DNA of 64,000 nt. Source: Sphingomonas sp. Root720 (GTDB lineage Bacteria > Pseudomonadota > Alphaproteobacteria > Sphingomonadales > Sphingomonadaceae). The DNA lies in assembly GCF_001428605.1 (NCBI RefSeq), contig NZ_LMID01000013.1, positions 163,345 to 227,344 of the forward strand, in the 5' to 3' direction. The stretch's first letter is position 1. Each line of letters starts with the position of its first letter. A model generated the notes under the pieces. It was given only the letters and a program-made list of their open reading frames with translations, was not told the origin of the DNA and ran no database searches. This document shows, piece by piece, positions 44,741 through 54,101 of this stretch. The position numbers were made by a program, and so were the translations under genes.

Positions 44741-45346
44741 TCATCCGTCGGATTGGACAATTTGCACAAGACCGACAGTGATACATCGCCACGCATCGCC
44801 CGGACGACTGTCCAATTTAATCTCTTCATCCTTTACGACGACATTTTCCACTGTCCAATTTTCATCGCAATCCGTAGAAAACTCGATCGAATAAACCCCT
44901 GGTGGAACATTTTTTATTTTGTATTTATGATTCCTCTTAGCCTTCGCCTTATAAGAATTACCATGTTCGTCTTTTGCCGTCACGGTCACCTTCCATGCGG
45001 ACGTTTCGACAACGCCGACGATAGCGCCTTTCGCCCGATGATCGCGGGCAAGCGCGGGGGAGGCGATCAATAACGCCGCCGAAGCACCAACGATGGCGAC
45101 AATTCGACGCATATTGCCATGCGGCCCTGGCTTGGTGGCGATTGCGCCAGACGCATCGATGCAGGCACGAACACAAGCCCCGGGTTCGTCATGTAAAAGC
45201 TTCTCTACTCCGGCGATGTCATAGCGGGTGAGATCGTGAACGGGCCGCTCGCATTTGGAGCACATCCGACAACATCCTGACGGAACCATAGCGCTCCAAG
45301 ATTCGCTACAAGGATCAGGAAAATAGAGACGCAAATCGGACACCAT
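44741..45346 (-). CDS. Cys-rich N-terminal plus carboxypeptidase-regulatory-like protein
   Basis: 201 residues with an unusual order. Residues 20-65 hold Cys26, Cys29, Cys32 with DLTRYDIAGVEKLL and then Cys58/Cys62, resembling the short Cys motif (CxxCxKxVxDxT) frequent in Bacteroidetes proteins. A membrane segment at 81-100 follows, and then a beta-sandwich like the carboxypeptidase-regulatory domain (NVPPGVYSIEFSTDCDENW). AGGAGGG precedes the ATG by five bases. It is lower in GC than its flanks. Function unknown; transfer possible. Confidence 0.6.
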   Translation of the reverse strand: MVSDLRLYFPDPCSESWSAMVPSGCCRMCSKCERPVHDLTRYDIAGVEKLLHDEPGACVRACIDASGAIATKPGPHGNMRRIVAIVGASAALLIASPALARDHRAKGAIVGVVETSAWKVTVTAKDEHGNSYKAKAKRNHKYKIKNVPPGVYSIEFSTDCDENWTVENVVVKDEEIKLDSRPGDAWRCITVGLVQIVQSDG

Positions 45347-45431
45347 AAAAATCCCTCCTGTCCCGAACCCACTGAATTTTAATCACGATGAGGCTCTGGA
45401 GATACGCCTAAATAACGAGGCCATGTCGCCT

Positions 45432-45974
45432 TCATCTTCCACCTTCAAACAATCTTTGCTGTCGATCCAGTGGCAGGCGGACGATGCTATTGGTTTTTTC
45501 GGGCCCCCTATCCGTCACCGCAGCCTGCCCCATGCTCGCGTTCATCGCGGCAATGACATCTGCATTAGGCATCGCGGTCTTGCCGTTGGAACGCGTCAGA
45601 TCAAAGGTATTGGCGCTGATCACATAATATTCAGTCCCGCCGATGGTCTTTCGGCTTAAGGACACCGGCCTCCCGCCTCCTCGCGTTTCCGGAGGCAATG
45701 GCGGCGCGGCAAGAGGTTCAGCGTTCTGTCCCGCCAGAATCGACAATCGCTTATCGATGTTTCGATCAAGCTCGCCCCAATCGAGGATACCGGCTTGTGC
45801 GAGGTCGTGCGGCTTGACACCCCCGACATGGTCGGCATCCCGGGACTGGTCGTCACGATAAACGACCTCACCGTCTTCATCGACCCTGAATGGTCTGGGC
45901 TTACGGGGATTCAACGGATCGCCGGGCAGCGATGTCATCCCGGCATATCGATCATAATGTGGATCCTTGGCCAT
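45432..45974 (-). CDS. Uncharacterised soluble protein
   Basis: 180 residues, no recognised family. It is hydrophilic with a Pro-rich middle, a LSRKTIGGTEYYVISANTF strand segment and no signal peptide. Start at 45974 is chosen because GGAGA lies 5-6 bases upstream. It is 85 bases upstream of the Cys-rich protein gene on the same strand, and both look atypical in composition, so they may have arrived together. Confidence 0.5.
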   Translation of the reverse strand: MAKDPHYDRYAGMTSLPGDPLNPRKPRPFRVDEDGEVVYRDDQSRDADHVGGVKPHDLAQAGILDWGELDRNIDKRLSILAGQNAEPLAAPPLPPETRGGGRPVSLSRKTIGGTEYYVISANTFDLTRSNGKTAMPNADVIAAMNASMGQAAVTDRGPEKTNSIVRLPLDRQQRLFEGGR

Positions 45975-46109
45975 TCGACTCTCCATATTCCAGCCTGGAA
46001 CATAGAGTGAACAAATGCAATCCTACTTTACAAGTATTTCCACGGCGCTGCGCAGGACAGGCCGCGTGCCATCACAATTCCTTGAGGGCGAGGAACGCCC
46101 CAGGCCGGA

Positions 46110-47513
46110 TCAGTCGCCGGTCAGGATGCGATCGACGAGCTGCTTCACCGTCGGCACGAAGCCGTTCGAATAGAAGGGGTCCTGCCGAAACTTGAACGCG
46201 GCGTGGCCCGCGAACATCAGGTTGTTGTCGACGGGGCCGCCATGGACGATGTCCTGCAAAGTCTTCTGGATGCAGAAGCTGCGCGGATCGGCGAGCCGGC
46301 CGGTCGAGTTATTCTCATTGTCCGCCCAGGAGGAGAAGGCGCACTGGCTGAGGCAGCCCATGCAGTCGGCCTGGTCCTTGCGGATCACCTTCATCTCGTC
46401 GGTATCGACGAAGACGAGGGTGTTATCGGGCGTCTTGAGGGCGTTGGTGAAGCCGAGGCCATACCATTCGCGGGCGCGATGGAGATCGCCGAGCGTGACC
46501 CAGAAGCTCTTGCCCTTCACGCCGACGTCGAGCTGGTACTGGTGATCGCCGGCCGCCTCCATCGAGAAGGCGATCTGCCGTTCGGACCGCGCCTCGAGGT
46601 TGCGGAGGAAGTCGTTGCGGACCGCCGAGGAATAGAAGCCCGTCGGCGAGAAGCGGTGCAGCAGGATGTCACCCGGCTCGAGGACGGTGAGCTTGTCCTT
46701 CCACGCCTGCGGGATCGGGCTTTCCAGGGTCAGCAGCGGGCGCGTGCCGAACTGGAAGGCGATCTGGCCGAGCTCGGGATTGTCGATCCAGTCGTTCCAG
46801 TCGCGCAGATACCAGACGCCACCCGCCATGATGATCGGCACGTCGTCCGAGATGCCGCCTTCGCGCATCGTCTCGCGCAGCGCCTTGACGCGTGGATAGG
46901 GATCCTGCGGCGCCTTCGGGTCCTCGGCGTTCGACAGGCCGTTATGGCCGCCGGCCAGCCAGGGGTCCTCGTAGACCACCGCCGCGAGCCATTCGGCCGC
47001 CTTGGAATAAGCGCGCTTCCACAGCGCGCTGAACGCGCGGGCCGAGGAGACGATCGGCAGATAGTTGACGCCGTAGGAGGCGGCGATCTCGCTGAGCTTG
47101 TAGGGCATGCCCGCGCCGCAGGTGACCCCGGTCACCATGCCCCTGGTGCGTTCGAGCACGCCGTGGAGGACGCGCTGCGCGCCGCCCATTTCCCACAGCA
47201 CGTTGATGTTGATCGCGCCCTTGCCGCCGGAGATGTCGAAGGCGCGCTTGACCTGCTCGACAGCGCCGTCGATCGCATAGGCGATCAGTTCCTCGTGCCG
47301 GTCGCGGCGGGTGAGCGCACGATAGACCTGGGGGATGATCTTGCCTTCGGGATCGTAGCTGTCGGCATTCACCGCCGACACCGTGCCGATGCCGCCGGCC
47401 GCCGCCCAGGCGCCCGAACTCATATGATTGGTCGCGGCGACTCCCTTACCACCTTCGATGATGGGCCAGACTTCGCGTCCACCATATTGGATCGGCCGCA
47501 GACCTTTGAACAA
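46110..47513 (-). CDS. Nitronate monooxygenase-like flavoprotein
   Basis: 467 residues of the 2-nitropropane dioxygenase/nitronate monooxygenase family, a TIM-barrel FMN enzyme. Motifs include GGKGVAATNHMSSG near the start, TCGAGMPYKLSEI, IMAGGVWYLRDW and a later CMGCLSQCAFSSW Cys set that is distinctive of this longer subgroup. It oxidises nitronates or a related substrate. The start is probably TTG at 47513, with GGAGG five bases upstream; GTG at 47525 is the alternative. Confidence 0.83.
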   Translation of the reverse strand: MFKGLRPIQYGGREVWPIIEGGKGVAATNHMSSGAWAAAGGIGTVSAVNADSYDPEGKIIPQVYRALTRRDRHEELIAYAIDGAVEQVKRAFDISGGKGAININVLWEMGGAQRVLHGVLERTRGMVTGVTCGAGMPYKLSEIAASYGVNYLPIVSSARAFSALWKRAYSKAAEWLAAVVYEDPWLAGGHNGLSNAEDPKAPQDPYPRVKALRETMREGGISDDVPIIMAGGVWYLRDWNDWIDNPELGQIAFQFGTRPLLTLESPIPQAWKDKLTVLEPGDILLHRFSPTGFYSSAVRNDFLRNLEARSERQIAFSMEAAGDHQYQLDVGVKGKSFWVTLGDLHRAREWYGLGFTNALKTPDNTLVFVDTDEMKVIRKDQADCMGCLSQCAFSSWADNENNSTGRLADPRSFCIQKTLQDIVHGGPVDNNLMFAGHAAFKFRQDPFYSNGFVPTVKQLVDRILTGD

Positions 47514-47620
47514 AGAAACCTCCACGCACGCGCCAGAGCGCCTAAAGAATTTCGCGCCCTATAGTCCCAAGGGCCGTAAAATGCGCGCAAAATCTCTTTC
47601 GCTCCCAAATTGGGAGCCTG

Positions 47621-48775
47621 TTACCGTCTCACATGGGTATCCATAGCGGCCCAGTAAAGGTGGCGATAGCGCTCGATCATCGCCGTTTCCCCATAAGATC
47701 GCAACGCGCCGGCTCGATTGGCCGCGCCGGTCGCACGGCGCAGCGTCCCATCGGCGGCGAGCCGGGCAAGCCCGGCGGCGAGGCCCGGCTCGTCGTCGCA
47801 CGGCAGGATGAAGGGCCGGTTCTCCGCCGCCGCCATCGCCGCGATGTCTCCGACGTCGGTCATCAGGCCGGGCAGCCCGCACGCCATCGCCTCGACCAGC
47901 GAGATCGGGAATTGCTCGCTGTCCGACGACAAGGCGAAGATGTCGAAGCCCGCCATGCAGCGGATCGGATCGCGCACGAAGCCGGGCAGGATCACCCGGC
48001 CGGCGATCCCCAGCCGCGCGGCCTCGGCCTCGATCGCGGGACGGTCCGGGCCGTCACCGAGGATCACCAGCCGCGCGTCGCCGGGCGCGCCGGCCGCGAA
48101 CACGCGCACCAGCCGCGCCAGATTCTTGACCGGCCGCAGCCCCGCGACCGTCCCGACGAGCAGGCCGGCGCCGGGACCGACCCCAGGGATCGGCAGCGGC
48201 GCCGCCAGTTCGGCGTCGCTCGGCAGGCGAATGCCGTTGGGAATCCGCTCGATCCGCGCCTCGGGCTGCCGCCACGCCTCACGCGCGATCGCCTCGAGCC
48301 GGTGCGACGGGACGACCAGCCGGTGCGCGGCGGGCAGCGCCAGCCGGCGGAACCAGACCCGCTTCGGCTTCTGGCGCACGGCCTCGTCCTCGTTGAACCC
48401 GTCCTCATGGTGGATCAGCGGCGGCAGGCGGCGGACGGCGGCGAACAGGCGGCGCGCGCCGACCACGTCCATCGCCCCCCAATTATAGCTGAGCACGAGA
48501 TCGAAGCCGGCCATGTAGCGCGCCAGCTCCGCATAGCGGGCGAGCCCCGGCTTGCCGCGCAGCGACGGCGCGGCATCGCCGGGAAAGGCGACGCGGACGC
48601 CGGGATCGATCGCCGTACGCGCCCCGAGCGCATCGGGCACCGCGCTCAGCACGACATGCTCGGCCGCATCGCCGAACGCGTTCATCAGGCGGACGGCCCG
48701 CGCCTCCTTGCCCCCCAGCGCGAAGGTTGAATGGCAATGGAGGATGCGCGGGATGTTGCGGGCGGGCCGTGCCAT
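47621..48775 (-). CDS. Glycosyltransferase family 4-like protein
   Basis: 384 residues of the GT-B fold. The N-terminal HSTFALGGKEARAVRL holds the acceptor-side glycine loop, and the C-terminal SLVEAMACGLPGLMTDVGD with its EX7E-like spacing is the donor-side motif. It transfers a sugar from a nucleotide donor; the acceptor is unknown. It starts four bases after the stop of the hydrolase gene, so translation is coupled. It may build surface polysaccharide or glycolipid. Confidence 0.85.
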   Translation of the reverse strand: MARPARNIPRILHCHSTFALGGKEARAVRLMNAFGDAAEHVVLSAVPDALGARTAIDPGVRVAFPGDAAPSLRGKPGLARYAELARYMAGFDLVLSYNWGAMDVVGARRLFAAVRRLPPLIHHEDGFNEDEAVRQKPKRVWFRRLALPAAHRLVVPSHRLEAIAREAWRQPEARIERIPNGIRLPSDAELAAPLPIPGVGPGAGLLVGTVAGLRPVKNLARLVRVFAAGAPGDARLVILGDGPDRPAIEAEAARLGIAGRVILPGFVRDPIRCMAGFDIFALSSDSEQFPISLVEAMACGLPGLMTDVGDIAAMAAAENRPFILPCDDEPGLAAGLARLAADGTLRRATGAANRAGALRSYGETAMIERYRHLYWAAMDTHVRR

Positions 48776-48779
48776 CGGC

Positions 48780-49652
48780 TCAACCGGCCTGATCGATCCG
48801 GGCGAGCAGCCGATCGATCGCCGCCTCGCATTCGGGCTCGAACAGGGTCGGCGCATGGCCGATCCGCGGCAAGTCGATCCGCTCGAGCATCGGCAGTTCG
48901 GCCTGCATGCGATCGGCCGTCGCGGCCGACAATATGTCTGACAGTCCGCCGCGCACAAGCAGGGCGGGCAGCGGCTTCAGCGCGTCGACGAGCGGCCAGA
49001 GGTCGCCCGCGCTCTCGTTGCCCGGCACCTTGAAGGGTTCGGCGATCGCGCTGTCATAATCGGCGACGATCCGCCCGGCCTGGGTCAGGCGAAACAGGCG
49101 CTTGGCCATGCCGAGCCAGTCGTCGAGCGTATAATCGGGATAGGCGGTGGCGTGGATATCGGCCAGCGAGCGCGCCGCGTGCAGCCAGGTCGGATAGCTG
49201 CCGCCGCGGCCGACATAGCCGCGAATCCGCACCAGCCCGGCAGGGTCAATCGCCGGGCCGATGTCGTTGAGCAGCAGCCCCGCTACCCTGCCCGGCATCG
49301 TCGCGACGATCAGCATCGACAATATGCCGCCCAGCGAGGTGCCGAACAGGATGAAGCGATCGAGCCCAGCCTCGCCGATCAACGCCGAGACATCCTCCAG
49401 ATAGGTGGCGGGGACATAGCTCATCGGGTCCTTGGCCCGCTCGCTCTCGCCGCGCCCGCGCAGCTCGACGGCGACGATCCGCCGGTCGCCGGCCAGCCGG
49501 TCGGCCACCGCCGCGAAATCGCGCGCGTTGCGGGTCAGTCCCGGCAGGCAGAGGATCGGCAGGCGCGAAACGCCGGCCGCCGCCGGATAGTCGCGATAGT
49601 GGAGGCGGAGACCATCTTTCGAGGACCAGTAACCGTCTTCCCAACTCGCCAT
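48780..49652 (-). CDS. Alpha/beta-fold hydrolase
   Basis: 290 residues. The oxyanion strand is LCLPGLTRNARDF, the nucleophile elbow FGTSLGGILS (Ser in GTSLGG), and the final His is in PRIGHAPTLFEP. It could be an esterase, lipase or lactonase. It is upstream of the glycosyltransferase gene and diverges from selO, with 37 bases between start codons. Confidence 0.85.
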   Translation of the reverse strand: MASWEDGYWSSKDGLRLHYRDYPAAAGVSRLPILCLPGLTRNARDFAAVADRLAGDRRIVAVELRGRGESERAKDPMSYVPATYLEDVSALIGEAGLDRFILFGTSLGGILSMLIVATMPGRVAGLLLNDIGPAIDPAGLVRIRGYVGRGGSYPTWLHAARSLADIHATAYPDYTLDDWLGMAKRLFRLTQAGRIVADYDSAIAEPFKVPGNESAGDLWPLVDALKPLPALLVRGGLSDILSAATADRMQAELPMLERIDLPRIGHAPTLFEPECEAAIDRLLARIDQAG

Positions 49653-49689
49653 GCTTGCACCTCCCGCTACCCGTACCCCATATCGCCAT

Positions 49690-51087
49690 ATGACTATCGC
49701 CCCGCAAGCCGCCGCCTATCGTCCGCACGTCGCGATCGCGACTTTGCAGGATCGCCTCGCCGATCCGGTCGCCGCCGCCGACTTTCCCGAGACGATCCTG
49801 CGCTTCCGCAACCGGCGCTGGGACGGGGCCGTGGGACTCGACGGCCTGAGCGACGAGCAGTGGGTCGCCCATTTCGGCCGGTTCGAGCCGCTGCCCGACA
49901 ACCTGCCCCAGCCGCTTGCGCTGCGCTATCATGGCCACCAGTTCCGCGCCTATAATCCCGACATCGGCGACGGCCGCGGCTTTCTCTTCGCGCAGCTCCG
50001 CGACGGCGCCGGGCGGTTGCTCGACCTCGGCACCAAGGGATCGGGCCAGACGCCCTACAGCCGCTTCGGCGACGGCCGGTTGACGCTGAAGGGTGGCGTG
50101 CGCGAGATCCTCGCCACCGAGATGCTCGAGGCGCTGGGCGTCGAGACCTCCAAGACCTTCTCGCTGATCGAGACCGGCGAGCAGCTCCAGCGCAACGACG
50201 AGCCCTCCCCCACCCGCGCCGCGGTGATGGTGCGGCTGAGCCACGGCCATATCCGCATCGGCAGCTTCCAGCGGCTGGCGACGCTGCGCGAGGACGACAT
50301 GATCCGCGAGCTCACCGCCTATGTCCTGAGCGAGCTCTACGGCGAGACACCCGGCAACGCGCCGGCCGGCCAGTTGCTCGACCTGGTCTGCCGGCGCACC
50401 GCGCGGCTGGCGGCGAGCTACATGGCCGCAGGCTTCGTCCATGGCGTGCTCAACAGCGACAACATCAACGTCACCGGCGAAAGCTTCGACTATGGCCCGT
50501 GGCGATTCAACCCGACCTGGAACCCGGGCTTCACCGCCGCCTATTTCGATCAGCAGGGTCTCTATGCCTTCGGGCGGCAGGCGCAGGCGATCCACTGGGA
50601 CGTCGTCCAACTCGCCTTGTCGCTGCGCCCGATCGCCGAGGCCGAGGAACTGGCCCCCGCACTCGACGCCTGGCCGAGCCATTATGAGCGCGAGGCCAGC
50701 GCCGCGATCTGTGACCGCCTCGGCATCGCCCCGCGCGGCGAGGAGGCCGACCTCGCGCTGCTTCAGGCGATGGATGTCGCGCTCCAGCGCAGCGGGGTCG
50801 GCATCGACCGCTTCTTCTTCGACTGGCGCGGAGGGCGTCGCCGCGGCGCCTCGTCCGCCGACGGCGCCTATGACGGCGAGGATTTCGCCGCGTTCCGCTC
50901 GGCGATTACGGCTTATGAGGGAGTGGTATCGCTCGACCATGGCTATTGGTCCGACGTCGACCCCTGTTCGATGCTGATCGAGGAGGTAGAGGCGATCTGG
51001 TCGGCGATCGACGCGACCGACGACTGGTCGCCGCTGGAAGCAAAGGTCGTGGCGATCCGTCGCATGGGCGAAGCGATGCGACTATAG
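49690..51087 (+). CDS. selO: Protein adenylyltransferase SelO
   Basis: 465 residues of the SelO/UPF0061 pseudokinase family. Key segments are LALRYHGHQFRAYNPDIGDGRG, DLGTKGSGQTPYSRFGDGR and VMVRLSHGHIRIGSFQ, and later HGVLNSDNINVTGESFDYGPW. SelO transfers AMP to target proteins and is linked to redox homeostasis. Many homologues carry a selenocysteine or Cys at the end; here no Cys is visible in the last residues. Confidence 0.92.
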   Translation: MTIAPQAAAYRPHVAIATLQDRLADPVAAADFPETILRFRNRRWDGAVGLDGLSDEQWVAHFGRFEPLPDNLPQPLALRYHGHQFRAYNPDIGDGRGFLFAQLRDGAGRLLDLGTKGSGQTPYSRFGDGRLTLKGGVREILATEMLEALGVETSKTFSLIETGEQLQRNDEPSPTRAAVMVRLSHGHIRIGSFQRLATLREDDMIRELTAYVLSELYGETPGNAPAGQLLDLVCRRTARLAASYMAAGFVHGVLNSDNINVTGESFDYGPWRFNPTWNPGFTAAYFDQQGLYAFGRQAQAIHWDVVQLALSLRPIAEAEELAPALDAWPSHYEREASAAICDRLGIAPRGEEADLALLQAMDVALQRSGVGIDRFFFDWRGGRRRGASSADGAYDGEDFAAFRSAITAYEGVVSLDHGYWSDVDPCSMLIEEVEAIWSAIDATDDWSPLEAKVVAIRRMGEAMRL

Positions 51088-51292
51088 ATCCATATTCTCG
51101 TAGAATAGTGCCCGTTATGCAAGCTGGGAACCAGTGGCGAAAACATGAATACCAGATGAATATATGAACAGACGTTCATCTTATCTGTCCATTACGAAAC
51201 ATCGGCGAATATAAAAAATCAGTTCACCGTATGAAACCTGCAATCCATCGGTAAAGCTGGACCCGATTTCGGGGCGAGGGGTTCATTCCCCC

Positions 51293-52426
51293 ATGAGGTA
51301 CGCACTTAACCCCGTCCGCCCCGGCCTGACCGCGATCGCCGCTGTCCTGGCCTTGTCCTCAACCCCGTCCTTCGCGCAGGATGTTGCACCGGTCACGGTT
51401 ACCCCGCCGCCGGTCGTGACTCCGGCGCCGATGACCAGCGTCGCTCCCGCGACGCCGACGGCCGCCGCCCCGGCCGTGCAGAGCATGGCTCCGGCCACCG
51501 CACCCGCCGCCGGGTCGCTGGTGACCGTGCCAACCCGCCCTGGCGGTATCGCCGCCGGTCTCGACGCGACGCCCACCACCCCTACGCCCAGCACCACTAG
51601 CTCCACCGTCACGTCCTCCGCCGTCGCGCAGCCGCAGGTCGAGCCCGAAAGCCGTCCGGTCGCCCGCACGGCACCGGCCCCGCGTGAAACACCGCGTGAA
51701 ACACCGGCTGCCGCCGCACGGACCGTCGCTCCCGCCGCGGTCGAACGCACGGCGACCGTTGCGCCCGCCCCTGCCGCGCCGCTCGCCGAGACTGCTCCGG
51801 CTCAGGCCCCCGTCGCCGAAGCCCCCATCGCGACCCCGGCGCCGTCTGTCAGCACGCGCACCGTGCAGACCGATGCCAGCGACGATATGCTGCCGATCGC
51901 CGGCGCTGCCGGTGCCGCGATCCTGCTGATCGGCGGCGGTCTCTTCGCGATGCGTCGTCGTCGCGACGATGAAGAGGTCCATGTCGCCGACACGGTCATC
52001 GCGGCGCCCGCCGAGCCGGTGCCCGTCGCGCCCCTGCCGGTCCAGGCGGCGATGCCCGCCGCGCCGACGTCGCATCCCGTTACGACGCCAGCGATGCCGC
52101 CGATGGCCGACCGTCCGGTCGCCGCGACGAGCGGCCCGACGACGGCCATCCCGGCCGGGTTCGACCTCTCGCGCTTCGGCCGCCACACCCAGGCTGCCTA
52201 TGCCGGTCCGACGGCCGACAATCCCTTCCTGTCGCTGAAGCGCCGCCTGAAGCGCGCGAGCTTCCTCGACGGCCGCGAACGCATGGCCGAGCAGGGCGTG
52301 CAGCCGGTGACGAAGGCCGCCACGGCTCCTGTCCGCCCGGCGCCGGCACCGCGCCAGGCCGAGCATATAACCACCCGGATCAAGGCGCCGCCGCGCCCGG
52401 GTTTCCGGCCCGCCTGGCAGAGCTGA
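51293..52426 (+). CDS. Pro/Ala/Thr-rich membrane-anchored protein with LPxxG-like motif
   Basis: 377 residues. A signal peptide (MRYALNPVRPGLTAIAAVLALSSTPSFA) precedes about 170 residues of Pro/Ala/Thr/Val low complexity. Then comes DDMLPIAGAAGAAILLIGGG and a cytoplasmic RRRR stop, which looks like a cell-wall sorting signal (LPxxG, hydrophobic stretch, Arg). A second Pro/Ala-rich part ends with GFRPAWQS. Similar proteins recur in sphingomonads, but the family is unnamed to me. Probably a spanning protein of unknown function. Confidence 0.65.
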   Translation: MRYALNPVRPGLTAIAAVLALSSTPSFAQDVAPVTVTPPPVVTPAPMTSVAPATPTAAAPAVQSMAPATAPAAGSLVTVPTRPGGIAAGLDATPTTPTPSTTSSTVTSSAVAQPQVEPESRPVARTAPAPRETPRETPAAAARTVAPAAVERTATVAPAPAAPLAETAPAQAPVAEAPIATPAPSVSTRTVQTDASDDMLPIAGAAGAAILLIGGGLFAMRRRRDDEEVHVADTVIAAPAEPVPVAPLPVQAAMPAAPTSHPVTTPAMPPMADRPVAATSGPTTAIPAGFDLSRFGRHTQAAYAGPTADNPFLSLKRRLKRASFLDGRERMAEQGVQPVTKAATAPVRPAPAPRQAEHITTRIKAPPRPGFRPAWQS

Positions 52427-52523
52427 GGCCGCGGCCTCGCTCCCAACGGGTTGGAGCGCCGTCTCTTGCCAAGCCGTTCTCCGACGGGGGGAACGGCCCG
52501 GCGAGGGGCGGCGCACCGCTATG

Positions 52524-53015
52524 TCAGGCCGCCATCCGCCCACGCTCCAATGCGAGCAGATAGCGCTTTGCCTCCAGCCCGCCGGCAAAGCCGGTCATCG
52601 CTCCCCCCGCCCCCACCACGCGGTGGCAGGGGGCCACGATCGAGATAGGATTGCGCCCGTTGGCGGCACCTACCGCCCGAGAGGCCGAGGGACGGCCGAT
52701 CTGCCTGGCGATCTGGCCGTAGCTGCGGGTCTCGCCGAACGGGATCGTCATTAGCGCGGTCCAGACCTGTTTCTGGAAATCGCTGCCGCGGAAATCGAGC
52801 GGCACGTCGAAGCGCTCGCGCCGTCCCGCGAAATAATCGGCAAGCTGGCGACGGGCCTCGACCAGCACCGCATGATCCGGCGCCTCCGACATCGCCCCCA
52901 GCCGAACGCGTCCCGGCGCATCGTCGGGCCACAGGATCGCGACCAGCCCGCGTTCGCCGGCGATGAGCTTGAGGTCGCCCAGCGGCGACGCGAAAATGGT
53001 GGAAGCGAGGGTCAT
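52524..53015 (-). CDS. ogt: Methylated-DNA-protein-cysteine methyltransferase
   Basis: 163 residues. The active-site motif is IVAPCHRV with Cys130, and the helix-turn-helix-like GETRSYGQIARQIG precedes it. It removes methyl groups from O6-alkylguanine by transferring them to itself. AAGGAG lies seven bases before the start at 53015; the long frame to 53159 is not supported. It is the last gene left of the mobile element. Confidence 0.92.
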   Translation of the reverse strand: MTLASTIFASPLGDLKLIAGERGLVAILWPDDAPGRVRLGAMSEAPDHAVLVEARRQLADYFAGRRERFDVPLDFRGSDFQKQVWTALMTIPFGETRSYGQIARQIGRPSASRAVGAANGRNPISIVAPCHRVVGAGGAMTGFAGGLEAKRYLLALERGRMAA

Positions 53016-53204
53016 CGGTCGACTCCTTTCGATTGGGGCGGACACATTCGCATATGACGCCCCTATGCCTTTGCCGGGGTCGGAAGGCTCCCCGTTCCTT
53101 GCTCCGCAAAACCCGGCCATTCGTCCGCCTCGTCCGCCGGAAGCGAATCGATCGATCATGGATCATTCGACGGTTGATTGTTCCACCTGAAGAATTAAAG
53201 GCGA

Positions 53205-53411
53205 TTACGTATTTGACAAACCACATGACCAAAGGCGGGCGATGAGGCGCCAAGCAAGCGATGCCGCCGCCGCTACCAACGCAAAATTCAGATAAGAGCG
53301 CCCCGGATCGCCGGGTGACAACCAAGCGGCAAAAATAAAGCCAGCGATCGACAGCACCGTAATGCCGACGACAAGTCCGGCCCATTTCAATGCCGACACG
53401 ACAAGCCTCAC
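53205..53411 (-). CDS. Small two-helix membrane protein of the passenger operon
   Basis: 68 residues with two hydrophobic segments (LVVGITVLSIAGFIFAAWL and YLNFALVAAAASLAWRLIA). The GTG start overlaps the stop of the preceding small gene (GTGA). The stop codon TAA lies within the left terminal repeat of the transposon. No family recognised. It could be a membrane partner of the PIN module. Confidence 0.5.
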   Translation of the reverse strand: MRLVVSALKWAGLVVGITVLSIAGFIFAAWLSPGDPGRSYLNFALVAAAASLAWRLIARLWSCGLSNT

Positions 53412-53551
53412 TCAGGCTTCCCCGGCTCCGGCTTCTTCTCGACGATCTTCTTCATCCGCTCGTCAAAGCGCCTCTCGTCGTCGTCGCACTCTAGCTCGCG
53501 CGCGGCTTCCTTGAACTTGTCGAGTTGGGATTTGGGCTCTCTATTTGACAT
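53408..53551 (-). CDS. 47-residue charged small protein
   Basis: A highly charged helix-rich peptide (SNREPKSQLDKFKEAAREL then CDDDERRFDERMKKIVEKK). Its ATG starts 11 bases inside the end of the PIN gene and its stop is shared with the start of the membrane-protein gene. It was found by translating the minus strand between the two larger genes. An antitoxin or modulator role is a guess. Confidence 0.45.
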   Translation of the reverse strand: MSNREPKSQLDKFKEAARELECDDDERRFDERMKKIVEKKPEPGKPE

Positions 53552-54101
53552 CATCACTGTCCGGGATTGGATCATGCGGCTCTAGGTCAAATTGTGGCTC
53601 GCGCGCGCTATCTGGAATTGGCACCTCGCTAATGCTTATGGGCGTAATCCCGCACATTCTGGCCCGCTTAGCTAAGCCATCATCATCGGTGTAGATCTCC
53701 GAAGCGCCGTAAACCTTGCAGATTGCTATGATCTGCCGATCGACCTTCCGTTTCTGATATGGCTCCGCTTTATGCTTGTTGTCATGGGCGGCGAACGTGT
53801 CCCGGTTAAGCAGGGCGAGTTCAGCGGCGCATCGCGCGTCAAAGTTCCCAATCTCAAATACCCGCGAGCGACTGACAACATTGATGTACTGCTGAGCGTC
53901 TGGTCCTATCGCGGTTAGCAGTTCAGCACATGCCGGAGCAGGCAATATAATTTTGCGCCGGCCCTTCTGTATCTTCTGTACGACGCTATCAGCGCGGGCC
54001 TTGGCGTCCGAAACGGGCAAGCCCGTTTGAGGGTCGTCAGGGATGCTACCCTTCGGATTTAGCAAGATGCTCAACATCGTGTTGTCGAAAGCGACCGTCA
54101 C
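53541..54101 (-). CDS. PIN-domain putative ribonuclease
   Basis: 186 residues. The PIN acidic set is Asp6 (VAFDNTML), Glu60 (ACAELLTAI), Asp121 (KVDRQII) and an Asp139-141 cluster (YTDDDGL), the expected DEDD arrangement. It should cleave RNA with Mg or Mn. Its ATG overlaps the last codon of the upstream gene (four bases), so the two products are made together. VapC toxins are shorter, so this is a longer PIN subgroup. Confidence 0.78.
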   Translation of the reverse strand: MTVAFDNTMLSILLNPKGSIPDDPQTGLPVSDAKARADSVVQKIQKGRRKIILPAPACAELLTAIGPDAQQYINVVSRSRVFEIGNFDARCAAELALLNRDTFAAHDNKHKAEPYQKRKVDRQIIAICKVYGASEIYTDDDGLAKRARMCGITPISISEVPIPDSAREPQFDLEPHDPIPDSDDVK

